DNA from: Nocardia macrotermitis
GTDB lineage: Bacteria > Actinomycetota > Actinomycetes > Mycobacteriales > Mycobacteriaceae
Direction: 5' to 3'
Length of the DNA stretch: 64,000 bases
Assembly: GCF_009604405.1 (NCBI RefSeq)
Contig: NZ_WEGK01000003.1
Span: forward strand, 372,001 to 436,000
Under the pieces are notes generated by a model. It was given only the letters and a program-made list of their open reading frames with translations. It was not told the DNA's origin and searched no databases. Position numbers and translations under genes: made by a program. The first letter of the stretch is position 1; every line of letters begins with the position of its first letter. This document shows positions 50,907 to 58,660 of this stretch, one piece after another.

Positions 50907-52320
50907 CCACCTTGCCGGTGGCATTCATCGGCAACGACGTCCGGAACTCCACCGACCGCGGCACCTTGAACCCGGCCATCCGCTCCCGGCTCCAGCCCAG
51001 CAATTCCTCTTGCGTCACATCGCCTTTCGACACCACGAACGCCTTGCCGACCTGCCCCAGCCGCTCATCGGCCACCCCGATCACCGCGACCTGCGCCACG
51101 GCCGGATGCTCGAGCAGGAACCCCTCGATCTCGGCCGGATAGGCGTTGAACCCGCCGACGATGAACATGTCCTTCTTGCGCCCGACGATCCGCAGCCGCC
51201 CGTCCGCGTCGAGTTCGCCCAGATCCCCGGTGTGCAACCAGCCCTCGTCGTCGATCGCGGCGGCCGTGGCCTCGGGATCGTCGAGATAGCCCTGCATGAC
51301 CGAATATCCGCGCACCAGCACCTCGCCGTCGTCACCGAGGCCCACCTCGATGCCGTCGCAGGCCGTGCCCGCGGTGGTGGCGATCTGCTCGAAGGTGTCA
51401 CCCGGCCGCGAGGCGGTGGCGGTCCCGGCCTCGGTCAGCCCGTATCCGGTCATGATCGAACGGAACGGCAGCTCCTCCCGCATGCGCCGGATCAGCTCGA
51501 CCGGAATATCGGCCGCCCCGGTCACCGCCGCGCGCAGCGAGGACAGATCGTGCCCGCTGCCCCGAGCCTCCAGCAGTGAGTGATAGAGCGTCGGCGGTCC
51601 GGGCAGCATCGTCACCCGTTCGCGCTCGATGAGATCCAGCACCGCGGGCATATCCAGCACCCGCACCGGCAGCATGGTCGCGCCGCGAATGAGCGAGGCG
51701 ACCAGTCCGGCCTTGTAGCCGAAGGTGTGGAAGAACGGATTGACCAGCAGGTACCGGTCGCCCTCGCGAAGATCGGCCAGATCACACCATTCGGCGTACA
51801 GCCGCAGCGTCTGACGATGATTCATCATGACGCCCTTGGGTTTTCCGGTCGTGCCGGACGTGTAGATCACATCCGCCACATCGGTGCCCAGCATCTCGGC
51901 CGCGAAAGGTTCTCCGCTGGAAAGGAATTCCGAGGCCAGATCGATCACCGGCACGTCGGCGGTGTACTCCCGGCCCAGGAATCCCTGCTCCGCCAATACC
52001 ATTCGCGCGCCGCTGCGGCGGATCACATCGTCGGCCTCGGCGGCGGTGAAGCGGGTGTTCACCGGCACCAGCACCGCGCCCGCGCTCAACACGCCGAAGG
52101 CCGCGACGATCCACTGTGCCGAATTGGGAGCCCAGATCGCGACGCGCTCACCCTTCGCGATCCCCGCCGCCGCGAACGCGCCCGCGGCACGGCGCACCCG
52201 ATCGGCCAGCTCCGCGAAACTCCAGCGGATCGGCCCGTCCACGACCGCTTCGGCCGATCCGAAGCGGTCGCCCGCACTCGACACCAGTTGCGCAAGGGTG
52301 TCGTACTCAGCACTCACCAC
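50887..52320 (-). CDS. Acyl-CoA synthetase, FadD3-like
   Basis: 477 aa from GTG 52320, which has GGAGAG 6 bp upstream; GTG 52368 is a longer alternative. P-loop YTSGTTGKPKGVMMNHRQT; NPFFHTFGYKAGLVASL; GPPTLYHSLLEA; GWLHTGDLGELDADG; FIVGGFNAYPAEIE; terminal Lys in MNATGKVVKDQL. The layout and the NPFFH-FGYKAG segment are close to FadD3, which activates the hexahydroindanedione-propionate left after steroid A/B-ring loss; that match is from memory. It follows the amidohydrolase in a minus operon with operator site 8. Confidence 0.85.
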   Translation of the reverse strand: MVSAEYDTLAQLVSSAGDRFGSAEAVVDGPIRWSFAELADRVRRAAGAFAAAGIAKGERVAIWAPNSAQWIVAAFGVLSAGAVLVPVNTRFTAAEADDVIRRSGARMVLAEQGFLGREYTADVPVIDLASEFLSSGEPFAAEMLGTDVADVIYTSGTTGKPKGVMMNHRQTLRLYAEWCDLADLREGDRYLLVNPFFHTFGYKAGLVASLIRGATMLPVRVLDMPAVLDLIERERVTMLPGPPTLYHSLLEARGSGHDLSSLRAAVTGAADIPVELIRRMREELPFRSIMTGYGLTEAGTATASRPGDTFEQIATTAGTACDGIEVGLGDDGEVLVRGYSVMQGYLDDPEATAAAIDDEGWLHTGDLGELDADGRLRIVGRKKDMFIVGGFNAYPAEIEGFLLEHPAVAQVAVIGVADERLGQVGKAFVVSKGDVTQEELLGWSRERMAGFKVPRSVEFRTSLPMNATGKVVKDQLR

Positions 52321-52433
52321 TCGATACTCTCCGCTGATCGGGCGCAGCAGCGTGCGCTCCGGGTTCACGCTCCGACGTGCCGGATCACGGTGCTACCAAC
52401 GATGTTTCGTGGTCGCACCGCGTCCGCGGCAAC

Positions 52434-53615
52434 TCATACACCCAGCAGTCGAGCCAGGTTGCCACCCATGATCTTGGCCTGATCCGCCTCGGGCAGGTGG
52501 CCGAGCATATCGGCGAAATGGGTCGGCTCGGCCAGGCCCTCGGGGTGCGGGTAGTCCGAACCGAACAGCACCCGGTCCACGCCGATCAGATCGATCAGGT
52601 CGGTGACGCCCTCCTCGTAGAAGGGGCTCACGTGGATGCTCTTCTTGATCGCGGCGACCGGATCCTGCATGCCGAAGCCCTCGGGGGCCTTCTTGTACAC
52701 GTCGGCAAGGGTTTCCAGCAGCGGCTTGAGCCACGCCGAACCGTTCTCGATGACGGCGATCTTCAGATCGGGGTGCCGGAACAGCGCGCCGTGGCACACC
52801 CACGAGGCCACGGTGTCCTGCACCGGCCGCCACTCGTTGACCATCCGGAAGGTATTGGTCACGAACGGCAGCATCTCGGAGTTGTTGCCCTCCCATTCGG
52901 CGTCGTAGCGGGAGTAGCCACTGTCCGAGGAGTGCATCGCGACCAGGATGTCGTGCTCGACCACGCGCTTCCAGAACGGGTCGAACTCCGGCAGCGCGAA
53001 CGAGCGCGGGCCCTCGAGGCCGGGCACTGGCGCGGGACGCACCAGAATCACCTTGGCGCCGTTGGCGACCACCCAGTCGAGTTCCTCGATGGCCTGGTCC
53101 ACGAACGGCAGCGTGATCACCGGCGTGGTGAAGATGCGGTCCTCGTAGTTGAACTTCCAGACGTCCAGCAGCCACTCGTTGAGCGCGTGCACGACCGCGA
53201 CGATCAGCTTCGGATCATCGCGCATCCGCTCCTCGACCAGGCTGGCCAGCGTCGGGAACATCAGCGACCGCTGCACCCCGAGCTCGTCCATCAGCGCCAG
53301 GCGCGCCGCGGGCTCCCGGAACGCCGGGATCGCCTTCATCGACTTGCCGAAGATCTCGCGGCGGCTCTTGCCCTCGGGGTTGCCGTTCTTGAAGTACTCC
53401 TCCATCGCGCCGGGCCGCGCGACCACCTCGAAGGTGGGGTTGGGAATGTACTCGCTGATCTGACCGCGTACGGCAATCTTGGTGCGCCCGTTGACATTCA
53501 CGTACTGGATCGCGCTCTTGTACCGATCGGGCAGGTACTTGGTCAGCGAATCTTCGGTTTCGTAGAGATGGTTGTCCGCGTCGAACAGCGGGTACGGCAA
53601 GGTCCGCACTGGCAT
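52434..53615 (-). CDS. Amidohydrolase 2 family metal-dependent hydrolase
   Basis: 393 aa TIM-barrel metallohydrolase. N-terminal FDADNHLYE gives metal ligands, VAMHSSDSG and GSDYPHPEG the later ones; Asp in GSDYPHPEG is the usual catalytic acid. Related proteins hydrolyse ring lactams or lactones, or decarboxylate ring-fission products (ACMSD-like). It starts at ATG 53615, about 22 bp after operator site 8. It could open a ring after Baeyer-Villiger-like or P450 oxidation (inference). Confidence 0.85.
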   Translation of the reverse strand: MPVRTLPYPLFDADNHLYETEDSLTKYLPDRYKSAIQYVNVNGRTKIAVRGQISEYIPNPTFEVVARPGAMEEYFKNGNPEGKSRREIFGKSMKAIPAFREPAARLALMDELGVQRSLMFPTLASLVEERMRDDPKLIVAVVHALNEWLLDVWKFNYEDRIFTTPVITLPFVDQAIEELDWVVANGAKVILVRPAPVPGLEGPRSFALPEFDPFWKRVVEHDILVAMHSSDSGYSRYDAEWEGNNSEMLPFVTNTFRMVNEWRPVQDTVASWVCHGALFRHPDLKIAVIENGSAWLKPLLETLADVYKKAPEGFGMQDPVAAIKKSIHVSPFYEEGVTDLIDLIGVDRVLFGSDYPHPEGLAEPTHFADMLGHLPEADQAKIMGGNLARLLGV

Positions 53616-53637
53616 GAGATCCTCCTTCGCTTGTTAG

Positions 53638-53652
53638 GAGAATATTATTCTC
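53638..53652. promoter_or_regulatory. TetR-type operator candidate, site 8
   Basis: GAGAATATTATTCTC, the best palindrome of the set (only the centre is asymmetric). It lies 22 bp upstream of the amidohydrolase ATG (53615, minus strand). Confidence 0.7.
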
Positions 53653-53705
53653 ATAAGCGATGCATGGCAATCGCTTGGTCGAGCCGGTGCGGTGTGAACT
53701 GGGGT

Positions 53706-55259
53706 TCAGTCGACCCCGACAGCCACTTCCTGCGCGGCGGGCGCCGGGGTCGCGGTGCGGGGTTTGCGTCCGGGAGCCCACGCGCCCAGCGCCACCGCGA
53801 CCACCAGCGTCGCCGCGCCGAGAACGGTTGTGGCCTGGTGCAATCCGTGCACGAAGGCGGCCTCCGCGGCGTCGGCGAGCGGTTGCGCCTGCGGGCCGAT
53901 CCGTGCGGTGACCTCGAGCGCGCCCGCGAGCGAGCCGGACACCGGGCCGCGCAACTGCTCCGGAATGAGCGGAATCACACTCGAGATCCGGTTGCTGTAG
54001 CCCGCGGCCAGAATGCTGCCCGCCAGCGCGATGCCGATCGCCGCGCCCACCTCGCGGGCCGCGTCGTTCACCGCCGCGGCCACGCCGTGCTTGTCCGGCG
54101 GCGCGTCGTTGACGATGGCCGCGGTCGCCGGCGCCGCCGACAGTCCGAGTCCGGTGCTCATGATCAGCAGCGGCCACAGCAGATCCACGAAGGTGCTGTG
54201 CTGATCCAGATGTCCGAGGGTGAGCAGCCCGACGCCGACGATCGCCAGGCCGCTGGCGGTCGGCAGTCGCAGCCCGAAACGTTCGGCGAGCCAAGGCGAG
54301 ATCAGCGCCAGCCCCACCATCGGCACGATCATCGGGGCCATCGCCACGGCCGACATCAGCGGCTTGTACCCCAGGATCAGCTGCATGTACTGCACGATCA
54401 GCATGAACAATCCGAACGACACCATGAATTGCAGTGCGACCGAAGCGGTTCCGGTGCCGAACCCGCGCCGCGCCAGCAGCCGCACGTCCAGCAGCGGATG
54501 CGTGACGCGCAGCTCGATCACCGCGAATCCCGCGCCCACCACCAACGCGCCGATCGCCGCGCCGATCACCACCGGCGAGGCCCAACCACGTTGCGGCGCT
54601 TCCAGAGCCGCGACCACCGCCAGCGCCACCGCGCCCGCGCCGGTCAGCGCACCCCAGGGATCGAAGGACGGGCGGGAGGAGTCGCGCGACTCCGGGACGG
54701 TGCCGGTGGCGATCGTGAGCACGCCGCCGATGGCCGCCATCGCGATCATGATGGATTCCCAGGAGAACCGCGCCAGCAGCAGGCCCGAGCCGAGAATGCC
54801 GACGATCGCCCCGACGCCCACGGTGCCCGCCCAGATGCCGACCGCGACGTTGCGGCGCTCGCGGGGCAGGCCGGCGGTGAGGATCGACAGCGTCGAGGGC
54901 ATCACGAACGCGGCCCCCGCCCCGGCGACCGCGCGCGCCGCGATCAGCCAGATCGGGCCGTGCACGATAAGCGGCACGATCGAGGCGGCGGTGAACACCG
55001 CGAGCCCGCCCAGCAGCATCAGGCGTCGGCCGAAGCGGTCGCCCAGGGCCCCGGCGGGCAGCACCAGACAGGCCAGTGCCAGGGTGTACCCGTCGATGAT
55101 CCAGGTGAGTTGTCCTTGGGTGGCGCCGGTTTCGGTCGCGATGTGCGGCAGCGCGGTGTACAGCGCGGCCATCGCCGCGACGACCAGTGCCACGGACAGG
55201 CACGACAGCGTCACTACCCATCGCATTCTCGCGGACATCTGCGTTGCCGGGTGGTCCAT
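53706..55259 (-). CDS. MFS transporter, DHA2 (14-TM) drug-efflux type
   Basis: 517 aa, about 14 transmembrane helices. The antiporter loop GALGDRFGRRLMLLGG after TM2 and the DHA2 motif C region (AGAGAAFVMP) are present. ATG 55259 follows GGGAG by about 6 bp. Divergent from the TetR gene at 55362, a common repressor/exporter arrangement. It may export a toxic intermediate of the adjoining pathway or an unrelated compound; no 15-bp operator of the neighbouring regulon is in its promoter. Confidence 0.9.
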   Translation of the reverse strand: MDHPATQMSARMRWVVTLSCLSVALVVAAMAALYTALPHIATETGATQGQLTWIIDGYTLALACLVLPAGALGDRFGRRLMLLGGLAVFTAASIVPLIVHGPIWLIAARAVAGAGAAFVMPSTLSILTAGLPRERRNVAVGIWAGTVGVGAIVGILGSGLLLARFSWESIMIAMAAIGGVLTIATGTVPESRDSSRPSFDPWGALTGAGAVALAVVAALEAPQRGWASPVVIGAAIGALVVGAGFAVIELRVTHPLLDVRLLARRGFGTGTASVALQFMVSFGLFMLIVQYMQLILGYKPLMSAVAMAPMIVPMVGLALISPWLAERFGLRLPTASGLAIVGVGLLTLGHLDQHSTFVDLLWPLLIMSTGLGLSAAPATAAIVNDAPPDKHGVAAAVNDAAREVGAAIGIALAGSILAAGYSNRISSVIPLIPEQLRGPVSGSLAGALEVTARIGPQAQPLADAAEAAFVHGLHQATTVLGAATLVVAVALGAWAPGRKPRTATPAPAAQEVAVGVD

Positions 55260-55361
55260 GGTTGTCTCCCAAGAAACGAAACTGTGAGTATCGCTACGCA
55301 ACTACCAGTATCATAGAGGGGTCACCGGCGACAGTCCCTCCCGCAGGAGCATTCTTCGTCC

Positions 55362-56003
55362 ATGTCCACGAGCAGTGCCGATCCGCGACCCGGCAACGAC
55401 GACGAGGTCGATCCGCGCAAGGTGCGTTCGCGCGCCCGGCTACTCGACGCCGCCACCGCACTACTGGAGTCCGGCGGGCTCGACGCGGTGACCATCGACG
55501 CCGTCACCCGGATGTCGCACGTCGCCCGCACCACCCTCTACCGCCATTTCGAGAACGTCGTCCAACTGCGCGCCGCCACCCTCGAACGCATGCTGCCGCC
55601 GGTGGTCCAGATCCCAGACGAGGGCACCCTGCGCGAACGCCTGATCGAACTGGTCACCCGCCAGGCCGACGTCATCAACGACGCCCCTATGCACCTGGCC
55701 ACCCTCGCCTGGCTCGCCACCGCCGAACGCGACGACAACGCCGGAGCCCGCGTAGGTTCCCTCCGCCACCGCCTCATCGAGCAGTACCGCAAACCCTTCG
55801 ACGACCTCTTCGCCACCCCCGAAGCCCGCCCCCTCCTCGCCAACCGCGACCCCACCACCATCCTCGCCCAACTCATCGGCCCCGTGATCTTCCCCCGCCT
55901 CACCGGCATCGGCTACGCCACCCGCGCCGACTGCACCCGTATAGTCGACGACTTCCTCACCGCCGCAAGGGTTTCCACCACCCACCCCGTCGCTACGGCC
56001 TGA
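55362..56003 (+). CDS. TetR family regulator (MFS-linked)
   Basis: 213 aa. HTH at about residues 45-67 (IDAVTRMSHVARTTLYRHFEN). ATG 55362 begins the usual charged N-terminus. It is divergent from the DHA2 exporter, with a 102-bp shared promoter where GAGTATC and AGTATCA lie 21-22 bp apart, a possible binding region but not a clear palindrome. Likely represses the exporter. C-rich codon use in the second half. Confidence 0.87.
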   Translation: MSTSSADPRPGNDDEVDPRKVRSRARLLDAATALLESGGLDAVTIDAVTRMSHVARTTLYRHFENVVQLRAATLERMLPPVVQIPDEGTLRERLIELVTRQADVINDAPMHLATLAWLATAERDDNAGARVGSLRHRLIEQYRKPFDDLFATPEARPLLANRDPTTILAQLIGPVIFPRLTGIGYATRADCTRIVDDFLTAARVSTTHPVATA

Positions 56004-56085
56004 CCCGAAAGTGGCACGCCGCATGCGTGCGGCCTGAACCGAACGGACCGTGTTCGGTGCACTCCTGGTGGGCTATGGTCGCCCG

Positions 56086-56481
56086 GTGAACGATGCCGTG
56101 TCGATGGCCGTGGTGGCGCATCTCGCGAGGGAATTGAACGCCCATGTTCCCCCGCCGTTCAGCATCGATTCGACTGGTTCGAGTCTGGTGCTGCTCGAGG
56201 CCGATGGGCGAAAGGCTCGATTGGTCGCTTCGGTGCCGCTGGATGATGTGGTCGCGGACCTCGAAGTGGGCTGTGACCGGCTCGAAGACGGACTCGCGGA
56301 CTTCCGTGACGACGTCGCCATGGCGTTGCGCGCCCGGTGGCCACTGGATGAGGGCGCGGGCGGCACGCCGATCTGTGCCCTCGAAACGGGAGTGCTCCGC
56401 ATTCGCTTCCAAGGACCGTCGTCCGAGTTGCGGCTCGCCGATCTGAATCTCGACCCCGGCGAGCCTCGCACCGCAGGCTGA
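56086..56481 (+). CDS. Conserved hypothetical protein (actinobacterial)
   Basis: 131 aa from GTG 56086 (VNDAVSMAVVAHLARELN); a start at 56050 is also possible. No known domain recognised. Mostly hydrophilic with alternating beta/helix pattern: LVASVPLDDVVADLEVGCDR, GTPICALETGVLRIRF. It may be a small immunity-like or regulatory protein, but nothing in the sequence decides. Unlinked in strand and spacing to the TetR genes on each side. Confidence 0.6.
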   Translation: MNDAVSMAVVAHLARELNAHVPPPFSIDSTGSSLVLLEADGRKARLVASVPLDDVVADLEVGCDRLEDGLADFRDDVAMALRARWPLDEGAGGTPICALETGVLRIRFQGPSSELRLADLNLDPGEPRTAG

Positions 56482-56555
56482 TCCGGGACCTTCCTGGCAT
56501 CCCAATTATTCAGGGCTTCAACACGTTCCGTTGACCGGATGCGTCCAGGCGAGCA

Positions 56556-57209
56556 TCAGGCCGGGCCGCCGCGACCGGCGGTATGGATTCCTCGCGACGG
56601 ATCGGGTGGTTCGGCCTGGGGCTCGGTGCCGAGTGTGAGTACTTGTTCCAAGGCGGCTCGGATGTCGTCGACCAGGGTGTGGGGGTTGTTGCCCAGGCGT
56701 TTGACGGTTTGGTAGCAGGCGATGGCGATGTGTGCGGCGAAGCGGGCGGTGGGCTCGTCGGATCCGCGGTTGACGAGTAGGTCGCCCAGTTTGTCGGCGA
56801 TCTGTTGCACCTTCGCGGCGTCGCGGTCGCGTAGTTCCGGGTGCTGGGCGATGAGTTGGAAGTGGCGGGTGTATCCCTCGGGGTCGGCCGCGGCCCGGGT
56901 GCAGATCGTGAGCAGGATCGGGCGGAGTTGTTCGATGGCCTCGGTCACGTTTCGTGCGGCCGCGATGTCGTCTGCCCGGCTGGCCGCGGTGATCGTCTCG
57001 AGCAGTTCCTGCTCTTTCGCGAAGACGACCTCCTGTTTGTCGCCGAAGTGGCGGAAGAACGTGGTGCGGCCGACTTCGGCGCGTTCGGCGATGTCACCGA
57101 CCGAGACGCCGTCGAAGCCCCGATCGCGGAACAACTCCTGAGCGGCCTCGATGATGCGCGCTCGCGCCTGGCGTTGCTTGCGTTCCACGAGCGGACGGGG
57201 CGAGGTCAT
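56556..57209 (-). CDS. TetR family transcriptional regulator
   Basis: 217 aa. HTH VGDIAERAEVGRTTFFRHFGDKQE at about residues 37-60; a C-terminal helical ligand domain follows. Divergent from the SnoaL-like gene at 57290, with an inverted repeat between them, so probably its repressor. The C-terminus is Pro/Gly-rich (PPDPSRGIHTAGRGGPA). The 74 bp to the hypothetical gene have no clear terminator. Confidence 0.88.
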   Translation of the reverse strand: MTSPRPLVERKQRQARARIIEAAQELFRDRGFDGVSVGDIAERAEVGRTTFFRHFGDKQEVVFAKEQELLETITAASRADDIAAARNVTEAIEQLRPILLTICTRAAADPEGYTRHFQLIAQHPELRDRDAAKVQQIADKLGDLLVNRGSDEPTARFAAHIAIACYQTVKRLGNNPHTLVDDIRAALEQVLTLGTEPQAEPPDPSRGIHTAGRGGPA

Positions 57210-57243
57210 GACCCCAGCTTACCGGTTGCAGTCCCAAGAGGCG

Positions 57244-57265
57244 CTCAGTACAGTGAGGTACTGAG
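57244..57265. promoter_or_regulatory. Operator candidate for TetR 56556
   Basis: CTCAGTAC-AGTGAG-GTACTGAG, perfect 8-bp arms with a 6-bp spacer, in the 80-bp divergent promoter between the TetR gene and the SnoaL-like gene. Different in sequence from the two regulons further left. Confidence 0.65.
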
Positions 57266-57289
57266 TACCAAAACGAACGGAGAACCATC

Positions 57290-57724
57290 ATGTTGCACGA
57301 GTTGCACGCGGAAGACCGCCAGGCAATCAGCGAAACCCTGTCCTTGCACGGGCACCTGTTCGACGGAGGCCACCTGGACCGGCTCGGGGAGATCTTCACG
57401 CCGGACGCCGTCTACGACATGAGCGCCCTGGAAGTGGGAACCTTCGAGGGGATCGAGGCGATCAGGAACGCCGCCCTGCGCATGGGCGCGGGCAACCCCA
57501 TCGCCCATCACGTGACGAACATCGTCATCACCGGCGAGCCGGACGACCGAGCGACCGCACAGTCCAAGGGCCTGGTCATCCTGGCGGACGGAACCCTTGC
57601 CAGCGTGACGCACCTGGACAGCCTGCGGCGCCACGACGGCGGCTGGCGTATCAGCCGCCGGATCATCTCCCCGCAGCGCACTCCCTTGGGCGGAGCCCAC
57701 CCCGCTGACGTGGGCAACCGGTGA
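57290..57724 (+). CDS. SnoaL-like/NTF2-fold protein
   Basis: 144 aa cone-shaped NTF2-like fold: HAEDRQAISETLSLHGHLFD, FTPDAVYDMSALEVGTFEG, AHHVTNIVITGEPDDRA and GGWRISRRIISPQR. Members are small isomerases, cyclases, dehydratases or ring hydroxylating beta-like proteins. Its palindromic promoter suggests induction by a ligand of the divergent TetR. No other enzyme gene is next to it, so its substrate is unknown. Confidence 0.8.
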   Translation: MLHELHAEDRQAISETLSLHGHLFDGGHLDRLGEIFTPDAVYDMSALEVGTFEGIEAIRNAALRMGAGNPIAHHVTNIVITGEPDDRATAQSKGLVILADGTLASVTHLDSLRRHDGGWRISRRIISPQRTPLGGAHPADVGNR

Positions 57725-58063
57725 GCTGGCCCGTCCGATGTCCATCGTCCGCGAAATGAACCCTGATCCCGACGCCTTCGTCGCAGCTGCCGACCGGGTC
57801 GCGGTCTTCGAGATCCACCTCGCCTCGCCGACGCGCTGAAACCACCCCCGGCCGATGCGACATTCGGGTGGTACCCCGATCGCCGAAAAGCCATGCACCC
57901 GTGGCGAAAAGTCGAGTCGGCTGATCCGGAACGTACATGGCACCCAACCGTCCAGGGCTCCAACACATTCCGCTTCGGTGCCCGACCATGGTCCGTTTGT
58001 GGGGCCGGTGCGGATTCGGCGGTGCTGCTGATCAATCGGCCACTTCGCGGCATCACCGATTGA
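57725..58063. other. Intergenic stretch without a convincing gene
   Basis: 339 bp between the SnoaL-like gene and the convergent lipoprotein gene. A 33-codon plus-strand frame (57738-57839, beginning MSIVREMNPDPDAF) is coding-like but very short and may be a remnant. No hairpin or repeat stands out. Confidence 0.4.
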
Positions 58064-58660
58064 TCAGCGGTTTTCCCCGATGGTCGGTTCGATTATTTTG
58101 GCGATATCCAGGACGCCGTCGCACGGGTTGGGGTGATCCATGATGATACTGTGCCAAATTATTGCCACATCTCCCGCCTTCGTTGGAAGATAGATATAGC
58201 AGTCATAAGCAGGGTAGTGGGTCATCTCGAATCCAGCTCTTCCGTTCACGGTTATCGATTTGACGGGAAGATTCGGGTGCGGTGGATCGTTCCAGTATTT
58301 TCGATCTGCGTCTATATTCTCGTTCGACGAAGCCACCTCAAGTGTCGACTTCGGCTTTATGATTCCATGCAGGTCGTCTTCGAATTCGCATCCTAAGACA
58401 ATTGTTGGCGGGTCGGCCGACCCCGCGTAGCGTTTACGTGTTGCAGGGTTGTATCCAGCTTTGGAAATAACAGCATCCGAAATCATGGTGCATGGGTCGT
58501 AAGAGACTTTGGGGTTGATATCCGGACCTTGCGTCGGTGGCTGCAAACTTGGCGCAGTCAGCGGGGTCGACGTAGAAGCTACTTGATGCTCAGCCTGCGG
58601 GCCGCAGCCGGCACACCCCAAAAAGGCCAGCACAATCAGCAGTCGAACAGTTCGCATCAC
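58064..58660 (-). CDS. DUF3558-type lipoprotein
   Basis: 198 aa with a lipoprotein signal (RTVRLLIVLAFLGCAGC; acylated Cys at 16 or 19). The mature region has the DUF3558 pattern: DPCTMISDAVISKAGYNP, LGCEFEDDLHG, YPAYDCYIYLPTKAGDVAI and HPNPCDGVLDIAKII, with paired cysteines. Actinomycete-specific cell-surface family of unknown function, common next to type VII secretion-like genes in Nocardia. The ATG overlaps the stop of the 787-aa gene (ATGA). Its DNA looks less GC-rich than the catabolic region. Confidence 0.83.
   Translation of the reverse strand: MMRTVRLLIVLAFLGCAGCGPQAEHQVASTSTPLTAPSLQPPTQGPDINPKVSYDPCTMISDAVISKAGYNPATRKRYAGSADPPTIVLGCEFEDDLHGIIKPKSTLEVASSNENIDADRKYWNDPPHPNLPVKSITVNGRAGFEMTHYPAYDCYIYLPTKAGDVAIIWHSIIMDHPNPCDGVLDIAKIIEPTIGENR

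Noticed and set aside
52377..55316. A 979-codon plus-strand frame
   Set aside because: Antisense to the amidohydrolase and MFS genes; His/Arg/Gln-rich low-complexity translation.
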